The notes below the pieces were generated by a model. The model saw nothing but the letters and a program-made list of their open reading frames with translations, made no database searches and was not told where the DNA came from. From Balanoglossus misakiensis (taxonomy: Eukaryota; Hemichordata): a stretch of 64,000 nucleotides of DNA. The stretch spans positions 1,054,001-1,118,000 of the forward strand of contig CM082577.2 in the NCBI GenBank assembly GCA_040954595.2, in the 5' to 3' direction. Below, piece by piece: positions 11,501 through 25,400 of the stretch. How positions within the stretch are numbered: the first letter of the stretch is position 1; the number at the start of each line of letters is the position of its first letter. Position numbers and translations under genes: made by a program.

Positions 11501-14500
11501 GAATTCGTGTATTCTCTCTACATACATGCCAGCATTACCTCTGTTAGAAAGTTGAATACCAATATACACAGAGCCTGAAAATTTGACTTTGCCATGGGAT
11601 GTAGCAAGACGTTTTGTTTATCAGAAGAAGATTGTCACAGATGGGTCTCCTTTCTCATATCATGTCTTCAAAGAAGAATGTTACGGGACCTTTCCGCTGA
11701 ACAGAAAATTGAGTCTGCCAGTATCAGTAATCTTCAGAGGGTTCACAGTGATATACTGAAACCCCAGGGAAGAAAGAAACATATGCCAGAGGCGTTGATG
11801 GAAATCCAGCCCTGGATGGACATTGGCATTTCAAAAATAGAATTCTGCCGTTAAGCACATAGATTACAGACATCATCAGAGAGAGGTCTCAGGTGACGGA
11901 ATAAAATAATTATATCCAAGACAAAATATACATGCTTATGTTTGGCTGAGAACTCTTCTCATCCAAGATATTTTTGTGGTTCATAAATATTGAAATGGAA
12001 CTGAAATAATTATGATTTCTGATAACCAGCAGTTTAGAAAATATTGAAAGGTTTATGATGTCTGATTGCAACATATGGTACGTGAATTTCTCTCACAGCT
12101 TAGAATTTTATGTTCTGTATTAGACTAAGCTTCATTGCATGGATGCGTCAATCCTCTGTGTTCAAGGTTCAGAGGTGTCGCAGCATACATGACTCATTAG
12201 AGCAAAAGGTCATCGTTCTCTTCTGTAGTAAATCAAAAGGAAATAAACACTATTCGATATATTCCAGGTAGTTCTTATCACCATTGATTTGATGCGGATA
12301 TAATTTTCATTTGGGAAAATAAACAAATATTTGACTGTCAATGTGATGTTGTTTATGTTGTTTATGATGGCAGGTTGCATCATGGTACCTCCATGGTTGC
12401 ATATACTATGATATGGACGTCTCCAAATGGATTACTGAGAATATGCAAATATCCCATGTTACTCTTGACATTTTGCATGGATCTGTGGGTTCCCAAATGT
12501 GCTTTATTTTGATTTGCAGCAAAACGCATGTAACAACCGCCACATTGTTTGTCAACATGACTGCTCACCTGCAAAAGCTATGAATCTCAAGAGACTAGCG
12601 TTGTTATACAGTCATCATAGATAACGGCGCCTAACTCCAGAGGTAATATATTATTAATAACGTAGAGCTGCAGGCCTTTGACGCATTCATATCAGCTTTC
12701 ACAGTCTTATCTGGCCACTACGGGTTCCTTCCATGTATCAATATGAACATATCTGCCACTTGAAGTTTCTCTGCCGCAGTGGTTATCATAAGCTGTCACT
12801 CGAGGTGAAAAGAAAAAATTTTCAATTCCAGACAGAGAAATTCAAACTTTCAATTATGGTGATGGGTACCCGTCATAAACAAAATGAAACGCCATAAACG
12901 AAATATCCAATTGAACGCGTGTAAGATTGCATTGTCACTGAGAATATTCATTTTACAGCCAGTTTTATCAATGATGGTTAAACACTTTGCTTTACAACTT
13001 TGATATTAAAACTTGTAGAAGAAAATGGAAATTGCGCGAGATAAAATGGAATTCCGAATTAGGCCTAGAATTCTCCTCTACTTTAATCTGTATCGTATAA
13101 TATTGACCATTTTTACGTCCTAGCTCCGATTTCATACTCTGAATGTAAAACGACCACGGGTAGGTTCTCTGTCGGTAATCCATGCGTGCAAGACGGTAGA
13201 TGACCTTTGTATGCGGTGACCTTTCTGGTTGACATGGTAACATATAAGCCATGTTTTAGAAACGTATGTGTAATGGGGGAGTGACGGAGGTCGTAATATT
13301 GCCACAGTAAATCTTAAGGTGACCATGTGGTATTTATTAAGGGTTCTCAAGACACATGATCTTCGGTGTTTTCCCGCCATTAAATCCCCTAAACACCGAC
13401 TCCGGAATTTTAATTGATTCATTGAATTTTTCGAAGCTGCACACGTGATCCACTTCGACAATGCAAGAATGTATTTTTCTAGACTAGCGAGAGTTATACC
13501 TTTTCAAGTAAACTCGATTGAAAATGTCGATAAATTAGACACCCATCATAAAAAATGAAAATGCATAACGTACCGTAGGCGAGGACAAACATCAGAGGGT
13601 CAGGGCTCGGGTCAACGTAACGTGTCTGGCACATCTACGTTGCACACCTGTTCAAAGAGTGCAGAAAGTAATTGACCAATCACAAGAGCTGTGATCTAAC
13701 TGTTCCAGGTGTGCGGAAAGTTATTGACCAAACCGAATTTTCGGGGTCAGTGACGATGGCTCGAATGCTATCCGAACTGTTCGTCCGCACTGCAATTTAT
13801 TACAAAAACACCTCACAAAGAATTAGAAGGTTTCGAGGATATTTTTCCAAAGATATGTCCCCGAGGCGCATAATATACCTGCTGGTTTCCACTGCCCAAA
13901 TTCTGATTTCCTTTCAAGTCCCATCGACCACCCAGCGCACGTACCCGTCGGCGTGGCTTGATTGATCTCAGCTTATTTTGTTTTCCATGAAAGTGTTTTG
14001 ATCTGCCGTAGAAGATTGATATCAGCCAGGCTTTTTTCTAATCCACTCTCTTACTGTTTTTTTTCCTCGACGAATTTTGGTAGACAAAACGGATTGCTCT
14101 GGATGCGTTGTGAAGCGTAGACAATTAATTTCAAGTCTCAAAGGTTTTCCAGGCATGTCACGCTGTCAACATTTCGCGGCAGGGGGGGGGGGGGGTAATC
14201 AACGATTCAATCCATCCCTTTATCGTGTCACTTGACAGTTTTTGCCCGACAACCAAATGTCAATTAGAGTTCTTTCATTTGAGTATTTGAAAGCATATCT
14301 GTACATACCGTTATTCAGGAGTTTCATCCATTCTGTCCCAGGTTTTATAGAGATTCTGACGTGGTACACGAACCGCAAATGAAATCGCTGATAACCTTGC
14401 CTGTTTTCATTTCCTGCGCACAAGAGATTTTCCTCGGGGTCGCTCACCTATGATATTTAAGATAATGCATGACGGTTCGCTAAAAGTCATTTACTGAACA

Positions 14501-16490
14501 CGGTAAACACTTAACAAGCCGCTTTTTCAGAGTCTTTTTTAATCCCAGACTTACCATTTGCGTAATGACTGTCATCAATCAAAGTCTTATTATATTGTTG
14601 GATTATTTTTCTCTGCCACGTTTACAAGTTCGTGCTTGTCGTTTGTTGAATATTCACGAATCCACCTGAAAGGCAAGATGGCGACCACAGCAGACGACAA
14701 ACTTTCGCTTCTAGTTACTGAAATATCGATAGAACCTGCAGTGTATGCATCTCTGTTGTAGAATTCGTGCGATTTTTATCACTTGGTTAGGTAGCAAACC
14801 CATCACGGGCAACGATTGCCGCATATGGTATGACCACACTTTCAAAAGTATTGTGTATTTTTCATCATTTATTTGATAGCTCGTGTTGTTGCAATAAAAT
14901 ATACATAAAATCATCTTAAACAGTGGAATTTAAATTAGCATCAAACGCAAGCATTTACAATACTTCAAATGTCAGCAATGGAAGTACGTTATAAACAACA
15001 AAACATTGTCATCTCGATTACTGTTAATTAATAATCTATAAAGACGATTTAACAATTCCAGAATTTCTGTACAACTACAATCACTGAAAAAATGAACCAT
15101 TTATTAAAATCCCTTCTGTGTCCCTGAATTTCAGTGCTATGACCCCGTTTGAAACTTTTGACAAAAGGGGTTAATAAATCAATGGACTGGAAGGGACCAT
15201 CGACCATTGCGGCCACACACTCACCAGACATTTCACACACCACATGTACACTGTGTATATGCATACAGCCGTGGCACATATTTGCATATCGATTTACAGA
15301 CTGGACAAGAAAACTGCAGAAGGCGTCAGTGAACATGTTGTGACCACCCTAATATTTGTGATAGACTTGATTAATTATCGATTTAATTTGAAACCCAGAC
15401 GTACACACGTATAGTTTTAGTCTACGTAAGTTATACAATTCGCAAATTTTCCAGGAAAATCACTACGTGTGTATAGGTCGCAGTGTATCAAGTGAAATGT
15501 GCCATCTGGACTTCCGACATGTATTTTCCTCAGAACATGGGATCTTATTGGGTTTACGCGTGGCAAATCAAATAAAAAGTGTGCGTGACTCAAAGATGGA
15601 ACTGGCGCCAAAACGGTTTAACACAAACCTGGCCAATACCCGTTGTGTATGTCGTGAGTTCCGCACAGTCTGAAATACTTGGAACGTTTGTGTTAATTTA
15701 TAAACTGATTGAATCAGTTATTTAAAAAAAAACTCAAAATTTTCTGTAATTTTAGTCAACCAGAAAACTGTGCAAATTTGGACGAACGGCTATAGAATAG
15801 CAAGAGACGGTGCCATCGAAAATGAACTTAACTGTCTCCTAAGCTGTGTCGTACGACGGCGCAATTATCATTACAAAAGTGGGCGTTGTCCTTTCATCGG
15901 AAAATAACGGCACTATAAATAAGTCAGTGAAAGTCTACTCAATCATATCAACAAATTTCTAAGTTCTATACAAATCTCCACGTGACAACTCTTACTCTAA
16001 TTTAAAAACAACATATCAGTACTCACTGACACTCGGAGAAAACCTGACCAAATCAACGTATATCGAATTGAAATTGAATTCTTACTTCTCTCTAGGTATG
16101 AGGTAATTTTAAATCTTGACATGGCAAACTTCTTTGAAACGGGCCCATTCACAAAAACAGTACAGCATAGATATGGTCGCTGGTGGAAACTCTAATACGA
16201 AGGCAGTTTGAATGGTGCGCATGACAAGTACAAAGGCAGTTTCGCTTGCTGATAGACACGTTAGACACGCTAGCGTTCACCATGACGACACGCTCCACTG
16301 TTATCCAAGTAAAAACCATGCAAAATCACGTGACAGAAATCGGGACCCGGTATTTAAAGAGTACTTCCTGGAATTCAAATTGAATATTTACATACATGTA
16401 ACGCAGTTCCTTCTTTACCACGCACGAAAACTGATTCGATTCATCGAGCAGCTCTCTCCCTCCCCCTCCCCCTCTCTCTGAGTGCATGTT
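11501..16490. other. Non-coding stretch, POLR3H 3' end to FBXL16 3' end
   Basis: The first ~400 bp are probably POLR3H 3' UTR and the right end should carry the FBXL16 3' UTR. A 14-base G run lies at 14182-14195 and a pyrimidine-rich CTCTCCC tract at 16452-16479, just below the FBXL16 stop. Short ORFs occur on both strands, but none shows domains, plausible splice partners or a convincing start. No RNA gene was recognised. Confidence 0.5.
11900..11905 (+). terminator. Polyadenylation signal AATAAA for POLR3H
   Basis: This is the first AATAAA after the POLR3H stop, 400 bp downstream. Further candidates follow near 12241 and 12318, so alternative 3' ends are possible. Confidence 0.4.
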
Positions 16491-19400
16491 CTACTGTATC
16501 ACTACACTCTTTGGTAGATGGGCCGAGAAGTACTGTATCAATTCTGGGGATGAGCCTGGGCAGTTGGTCAGCTCAAGTTCTTCTAAATTTCGCAGCTGGA
16601 CGAGACCAGATAACCCTGCTGACGTCAGAAGCGGACAACCTGGAACACAGGGAAAATATAAGCCGTGAAAATCATCATGACAAATGTAAAAGCAAACAGT
16701 AGCTCGCATAATGACGATGTACATCGTTTAAACTAAAACTATCTGACCCATTGCTGGTGGTATATCGACATGAATAAATTGATTTAGAAGCACTCCAGAA
16801 CAGGTACATGCGTCGACTGTAAAATTTTCAGTGGTGCAATATGTTTAAAGAGGATTTTTGTGTGATTTTGTCTGGATTGAGTTTTAGAGTCAGAATTGTA
16901 TAGCTTTGGGGAGAGGGTTGAGAATATTGTTCTACTGAGACTACGGCGCTTTTTCTCAGATCTTATAATTCGCTCTTTTCCATAAAATAATGATGAAATA
17001 GGTCTATGCACTATATTGGGCTAGGCGCGATAAAACGCATTTTGGTCACGTATTGATATTATTACGGTGCAGCAAATTGAATTACACTGCGTTTCAGCCG
17101 TAGTTTAAAATCTTGTAATTGGCACAGAAATTCTTAAGCTGTTGTATTTGTGAGGTAAATCATCCGTGTGTGGTAACACGACGACCACGAGCATTGAAAA
17201 CCTAGTCACGTAATTAGTCATTTCAGCATGTGTTGTATAAGTAACCCTTTATGGAATCTACGTTATTTTGCCGTTATATTCTCAGCCACGGAAATCTCGC
17301 GTCTATGAGTAAACCGTCTTTGAATGAGAGAAATTTCACCGATCATTATATTGAAACCACTGCCTTTATGGTAGTTTCTGAGCTCGACTGTAATTCTAAG
17401 AACACTCTCTGTGTCGTTGTAACTCCATGCATGCACCTTGTTATTCCAAGGGATTTGAGTTTCACACTGCATCACACCTGCTACCCTTGAAGTATCGCTA
17501 AACCTTGAGCCAAGGGGTATGTAAGTGACGTCAGAAGAGAGACTTCATCGTCGTCAAAGGCGCTTAAGATTTAGTTTCCGTCCACGACAGGGTTATAGTC
17601 TGCAGGGAAGCTTAGTCATCTTTGAATTTTGCAGGGAGGTCGGAACACATAGACTTGGGGTTACTTTTAATTGTGTAATTATATTCACATTTCAGAACCT
17701 CTTTTCTTTACTGGAATCTCAAATGTCAAGAAATTTCGTTGCATTGAAACTGGATTGACACAACTTACCCGCTAATGACAGAACGTGTAGAGTTCTCATA
17801 CTGTACAAATGTTGAAGACCGAAATCTTGCACCTGGCAACACCACCGTAGATACAGTGTTTTCATACAACCCATGGTGGATAGGAAGCCCATACCAGTGT
17901 CTGTAATTCGAACACACCTGCAAAAAATTATAAGAAAACAACGATAAGTTATTTCGTTTAAGGGTGACATTATGCAGACCAAATAAATCACTTGTCATTT
18001 TACTCAAACATGACAAACCCTTCGTGTACAGCTGCTTGTCACGTGACCAAATTTGTAAATATTCCCGTGTTTTTGTGAAACAGTATTCGACGGCTTCTGA
18101 GAAGAACAGCTGTTGTAATTTAAAAGTGTGCATACTTTTTCGCCGTCTCCCGACGGAGTTCAGATGGCAAACGGAACGTGGTGTACAAACTGACACCACG
18201 AGGACTATTATGAATTATATGCGATTAAAATTTAAAGACCAATTAGTGAGTCTGCTTTTACCAGAGCCATTCAGCTCGTCTTTTGAGTCTCAGCCGTCGC
18301 CTTCTCATTATCCGTTCCAAGCGTCGCCTTACGTATAATAGATGCTTGCACCATCTATAAACTCTGACCCGATTTCTCTCCTAAATACCAAGTACATTGT
18401 TGACTTCCGATGATGACTAATTTTTTACACTCATTCCCTGCTCATAAATGCAAAGTATATACCCCATCTGTCTGAGTGTATTTTTACAGTTGAAATGAAA
18501 GACTGTTCTCGTGAATATCATTGCGAACTTTCACCGTGCGCCCAGATTTCTCTCTCGACAGTTATGACGCAATCTGTATACGTTATTACCTGCAGCAGTC
18601 ATTATGCCTGGGCGAGATAGGGCTCAGGTGGTGATTATCGAGCGATGATAGATTTTGAGCGACAGAAAGATGTGAACTGCATATGGTTAATGCCTTTAGG
18701 CGTCACGTGATTCCGCAAACCCACAGTGTGCAGATGTTGGCGATGAATACGTTAACAACATTCGAATTTTGATGGATTTAGATTTTATGAACATTCAATC
18801 TTAACACGGCAAGCAAACGCAAATCAATCGACATGTTCCATGGATTTAAAATTGAAGAGACTGAAACGATTTCAGTATCCAGTCTTTCGACATGATCTCC
18901 ACAACTGACACAAACTGTATACCACGCCAATATGAGGAAGGAAATGATATCATTATAGATATAATTTTGAGAAATCCAACAGCTGTGCTGTATCGCCCTC
19001 TGATAATTCAATATTTATCGGAATATCGAATTTACTTGATGCGTTATGCACAAGGGAATACATTCCACAGGCAATATATCGTTTGCATCGTTGTAATGGA
19101 TGATAATAGTAGGAAGGTTGCTTTCAACACGTGATTTATAAGACCAGCCCTCAAGGGCCAACGGTGTGGTTCCTAAGAATAAGGTAAGGGTGCCAAGAAT
19201 AAGGTAACATTGACGCGATACGATCCGAGAACGTGTCTGTGTTTCGACAGCTGGACGATTCGATAACTTGTTTAGGGGAGTTGTGACGATTCGGTGACAA
19301 TGAAGATGCGCCATGATACCTCTGATAGTCATTCGTTAGAATAAACACACGTCACAGATGTTCATGCAATTTGATTGAAGCATCTGATTAGGCGCATATA

Positions 19401-22400
19401 TGTTTTACCACGATATTTAAAAGTATTGAAAGTGTCGAGACAGTACAGTGTACTTCAGTATTAAGCTCTATGGAGATTCTTCCTGTAGCCTATTATCAAC
19501 GATTTTGGCAGATTTACCGCACAATTATGTCAAAATATTTTTCTTGTCATTATTCTGTATTGCCACGGTCGATAGCGAGACTCTCGTCAATTCAAAACTT
19601 ACATTGACGGTAGTTCAATGTCTCCGTGGTGATAGTGTTACCAGCACCATGCTTGTACTTGCTGTTGGGGGTCACGTATTTGCATATGACCTTTTATCCG
19701 GGGTCTTATAAGATGAACTGTTGTCTCATGGGAATGAACTTTATCAATGCCAAGACCTTAGATATTGACCTTAGTCATAAACTATAATACTGATATATAA
19801 AGAAATATGCCGCGGTATATGGCAAGGCAACAGAAAGTATAAATGTAGACATTTGAAAAGGGTATTAAACTATATATGTAAGCAATGTGTATTATAAAAA
19901 CCACCTGCTTCTACTTCCTGACTGTATTGTCAGTCTTGAGAATATACTTACTTCCTTGTAGCCATGACAACACCCTAAGAAGCCAAGGCATTTGCAACAT
20001 AATAGAAATAACACCAGGGAACTCAGTCTGCCTACATGTACAGACTACTGGCAGCAAAGACTTGAAATGCCAATTAAGTCATTTCTCACACATGGGCGAG
20101 GGCTTACTTCCGAATTTATGTCTATGAATAATCGCAACGGAGAATACTCGTTATCAGTGACTAATCAATCAAATTTTAAGATGGAATAAAGTGTGCCACA
20201 TTTCCGTGGTAGTGTGATATTTGAGATTTCGTCGCCTGCCACTCATTCCACATAGCATTATTCGACTTACATTTCACTCGATCTGGTAACTAGCCAACAC
20301 CAAGTGTATACATTCACTTAATTCACCACTTGGCATGAATCATAATATCTAAAAGCCCCCTACACACCCCTCTTAGAGGATTTGGTCGATTTTAACGCTT
20401 GACATTTTCTGTTGCGTAAATGGAAGAAAGTTGGCAGACGTCAGTCCCGACCCATCACTTCAGTTGCATGATGTTGAGAGAAAACACTCTTCTAATGCAA
20501 CTCGATCTGCGCGTCGGAGTTTACGTCAACGAAAAAGTAGACTGTGTAAACGCCTGACGTGTCTACATCTCGAAGATTCACTTGTGAACGACACTTCCGT
20601 AATCAAACCACCGACTAAGATGCAGCAAATTCGAAAAGCGAAAAGATGCATGATTCTAAAAGCCAGGAACTTGCTTGAAAGGAAATACAGTTTGCTTCCG
20701 TACGTCACGCTTACGTCACTGTTCAGAGTTTCCTCCATTACTCTCATATCAGGTTTGATTCTTTTACTTCATTTGATCAACTCACTTCCGGTGTTACTTT
20801 GTTTCATCTTGAAGTGGCATCTCCGATAAAAGAAGCTGACGTGAGATCTCTGCATCCTCTCAGCTAGTCTGATGTGAAGATTTCTTTGTGTGAAAGTGGT
20901 TCTAGATGTGTTTCATAGAATGATGCACTGTGTAATGGTTGAATGCCGAACAAGTGCCAGAAAATCAGAAAAGCGTGGAATTCTACCGTCATTGCATAAA
21001 TTACCCTTCCCTCCCGTGAAAAAAAAAGACTCTCGAGGAAAGTTAATAACTCTGAAAATAGAAATATCGCTTCGATGATTAAAAATCTTAAAGGTGTTCT
21101 GTCCAGCTAGGTACGACGTCATATTTCAATTTGCATTCACGTTTTACCGTCGCAAGCGCTATTCTGTTGCCATAGCAGCGTTCGATTTACTTTTAATAGC
21201 ATCATATCATAAAAAGCAATCAAAGAAGGCAAATAACGAGATTCAGTTGAGGGTACCCCTAGACACGTGATTTCAGCACTCGCACATACAGAAACACATT
21301 GGTCTAGAAATTGACCCGCACACGACACGCCTTTTCGTAAAGGAGTTCCTAGCTATCAATAATATTTCCTACATTTGTTGTTGTTTTTTATATTTTATGT
21401 GGGAGAGGTATTATGGATTTTTTTCGTATCTGTCAGAAAAATGATAATTAAAGAATGCTACCCTACGATGGCATGTTTCCCTGGCTTCGGCGCCGTCTAT
21501 AAAATGAAAAATTACGCATATTGTTTCTGGACTGATTCAAAATGGAGCAAGTCTACTCTGGCGGCATATATTAATGCTGTTATGATTCAAAGTACTGTTT
21601 CCGACGTCTCTCTCTCTCTTTGCTTGTTCAGTCTCCGCGACATCTGTATGACAATATGTCCACTAACAGTCAAAATTGACAGTGGCTTTAAAATTACATC
21701 TCGACTCTTTTAAGAGCTCCGCAAGATAATGCCAGTTAATAAGATTTTGTCCTAGCGGGCACTTGCGGCCACTTAACTCAGCATAGATGTCGATTTGACT
21801 AGAATACTCCAGATTTAGATGACTACCGAACACACTTAAATTCGCCGCTCGGACGTGCGTCATCAGACAAACGTGGGTTCCTATGGCAACCAATTACAGA
21901 CCTTCCCCTGTCTTTCAAACATCCAGCCACCATCATTACCGCCCAATTCTTTACATCGTGCGATGTTAAAGGCAAAAGCGACGTCAGTAGTGTAACTGGA
22001 AATTATCATCAAATAAACTGCTTCGCTGAAACGCACACGTTTTACACGTAGGCTACGCGCACCCGATTTCCTGTCATGCTCATCGCAAGTGAATTTTATC
22101 TTCCTTCTTTACACCTATTGTCAAAATTTACCACAAAACAAATGATCATAATATGAATTACTGACACCTAACACTGGTACGTCTTTCACTAGCACTGTCC
22201 TTCAGCCAGATGTCTTTTTGCATGTATTTTTTTATCATCGGTTGAAATTTAAGAAATTATGTAATTGATGTTCACATACCTCATTCCAATTACTAATTAT
22301 TCAACGCGGTTCTATTCAACCGATTTACATCTTTCATCGATTCTGATGCCGTTCTGTTGACCTGGGAGACTAACCTTTGAGAGTGGCCGAGAAATCGACA

Positions 22401-25400
22401 CGACAAGCTCTGATGAGGCTCGCTGCGACTCGCGCACGACGCGAGTTTCACACGACATGATTTAGAAGTTCCATTACACTATAGGTTACGACTTTTGCGA
22501 GTTACTATGGGAACGCAACTGCCATCATGCCACGACGAATGTGTGGCTAATGAACAAAATGTTCATGTTGGAGACTGCCGAGAAAAGCACGACTCAGTAT
22601 TTCCGTTCTATTACATCTTGAGGCAAAGAAAATAGAGGCAGCACAAACAGTAACCCACGGAATATCTTCCTCGCATTAACCCCTTGATACAGTGCGTGAC
22701 TTGAAATGAACACAAATCTGTGTAGTTTTAATTACTTGAAAATACAGTCACGTTTCCATAGTAGCAGTTCAATACGACAATACGCGACAAGTGGTGCGTA
22801 GAATGTTTTACTGTTATCCCATTCCAAATACAGCACGTATACTTATGGCATACTGCATCATGCCAAACTTGGTTTGAATACGTTCAGCACGCAGTTGTTG
22901 AGATGCTATGCTGACAGACAGACAGACGGACGGACGGACGAAAGGACATGCATCGGAATGACTTGAGCTTCCGTGTGTAAACATACACGAAGCCTTTTGT
23001 TTTTCGAATGTGAACCTATTTTCTTAAATCGTTTCTCGATTAAACTGAGATACAGAAAAGAACTTCAAGATATGCACAGTGGGGCTTATTGAATATTAGG
23101 AAAAGTTGTCCGGAGTTCAGTAACCTTGTCTGAAAATAAGGAGTCAAGCACAGATTTCAAACCATGTCTATGTATAGTCACAATATTGATAGTTATATTA
23201 AATTACAGGTTTACAAAACACGTTCTCGCGCGTTTGTGTGTGTCGGTGCACTTCGTTTATTTTTATTGTAATGAAAATTCGTGACTGCGATCTAGCACCT
23301 GCAGGTTTCCCCCCTTCTTCCGTTTTCAATTCCTAAACAGTCAACATCTTTCGACTAAACGATTTTAGACATGCCAAGCGCCGACACATTCCGATAGAAT
23401 GTGTGCTGATAGAACGACGTGCACGGTTTCAATGTTGGTGGGCATGCAAGGCTGACGGTCCAGATTTTCCAAGGCGGCAAATAATAGTGGAGGTGTCGAA
23501 TTGTAACCAACAAATTCCTCAAGCACTTGTCATTGAGAAAAAAATAAAATGATTTATTGATATGATTAACGTCCTACGGAAATCCATTTTCCTTGGCCAC
23601 CCAGTGTGTTGCTGCCAGTGTGGATATTTATGAAACTCATTTCGATTTCCGTTCGTATTTTTAGGTCCTGTATAACAGTACTGGATACACCAAAGTAACA
23701 ACACAGAGCTATGCTTCCGCGTAAATCAGATAAACTAGTTCTGCATAATTCTACTATGATCTAGTAGCTCGCACGTACTCTACTGGCAGCTGCATGAATG
23801 ACAACATCTAGTTCAAAGGTCGCAGCAGAAAGTATATCAGCCAACGAAATAAACGCAATTGTCGAAAAAATGTGCCATTTTCTTTTGTAGTCACTTGTTA
23901 ATCAAACCACGGTCCTGGGGGACTTTGATTAAACTGAAAACGGGGAAATACGATTCTTAACATCGGAATTTGACGTTATGGAGATAGTCGCCACGGCTGC
24001 AGTTACAGTAAAGTGGTACCCGCTAGATGAAATATCACATACGAGGTCAAATTTACAAAGTCTGCGGCTTTGCAAGTGTTATAATCTATATAACCCTCGT
24101 TGATCCTTAAACCGTCGATAGAATGATTGCTTTACACGGGAAGACCATCTGTTTGCTACAACAAATTATTCAGCAAATATTTTGTAATAAAAATAAGGAA
24201 GGATTCATCAAAAGGAAAATGTGAAAATAAACGATATTGAAACGGAAATTGTGCTGCAATATGGTGACTTGAATAGAATTTCAGAATGTTATTTTTTTCA
24301 AACAGTAGCGTATTGAAGACGAACGTGACGGCCTTTCTGTGAAAATGATACGCAAACATGCATAGTGCATGGCCGCCAGGGACCTGGCCCCGTCCACGCT
24401 TTGTGTATAATGAACGTTAAACAGCGCCGGGTCACGGACGGCTTGGATGAAGCTGCAGAAATGGAGGATTCGTGTCTGTTTTTGCAATCACCTCCACGGG
24501 GTCAGAGGTCACCAAGTTCTCGACTTACCCGAGTGTGGGACGGTAACAAGGTCGGGGATCGGTGTTAAAATATGTTTACTTCCAAGCTGTGGAGGATTTC
24601 CACACATGCTGGAATGATGGTCACGGACAACGCCAGATGATGCACGGAGTAATAATGAGAACATGAAAGCTCTTGTAATTTCCACTGATGCGTTGTGATG
24701 CGTTTTGATGTGATGTGATGTGGTGTGGTGTGATGTGATGTTGTGTGGTGTGGTGTGGTGTGATGTGATCTGATGTGATGTGATGTGGTCTGATGTGGTC
24801 TGATGTGATGTAGTGTGGTGTGGTGTGTGGTATGGTATGGTGTGATGTGATGTGGTGTGATGCATTTTGATGTGATGTAATGTTACTGTCTCCATCCAGT
24901 ATTTGTTTCACAAATGAAGTTGTAGCTTATGTCAGTATTACGTTCACACATGTCTAACTCTATGGTTTGTTTGAAATGACTATATCACAGTTCAGGATGA
25001 CTCTAAAGTACTCGCCCGAAACCATGTCTCTAAAGTGTATTTTATACCTTAATGCAATTGACCGATCGTGACTTACAGTAGTTGCTCAAAGAGAAATCGA
25101 TCTTAACGGTGTGTATATTTAGCTTTTAGTCGGTCCACTGTTCTCATTTTCACGGCGACTACAACGAATGATCGCATAAAAGCATAATTGAATTTTCTTG
25201 AGGTTGTCGAAAAGAAGCTGGTTGATAATTGTGCCCAGCGGAGACAGTCCTGCCGTTGAAGGGTCACAGTCGCAACTTCTAACGTTATTTTTTATACAGT
25301 TTTGGAAGATGTCTGTGTGTCCCAAGGGTGTGACGTCACTCGTAGCACTGATGGCATGTTTATCTCAGACTTTTCTCGAGGGGAGATGAGTTCACCGTCA

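Noticed and set aside
11557-11768. Frame reading PWDVARRFVYQKK just after POLR3H that looks protein-like
   Set aside because: No start codon or acceptor in phase and no family recognised; treated as 3' UTR.
13672-13965. Basic ~97-codon frame in the POLR3H-FBXL16 spacer
   Set aside because: No ATG at the frame start, no recognisable domain and no flanking splice signals consistent with a gene.
20431-20829. Arg-rich frame with hydrophobic tail in FBXL16 intron 1
   Set aside because: Begins at TTG, no family match, no splice partner and no sign of selection; likely chance.
24509-24911. His/Thr/Ser-rich minus-strand frames
   Set aside because: Pure translation of the TGATG satellite.
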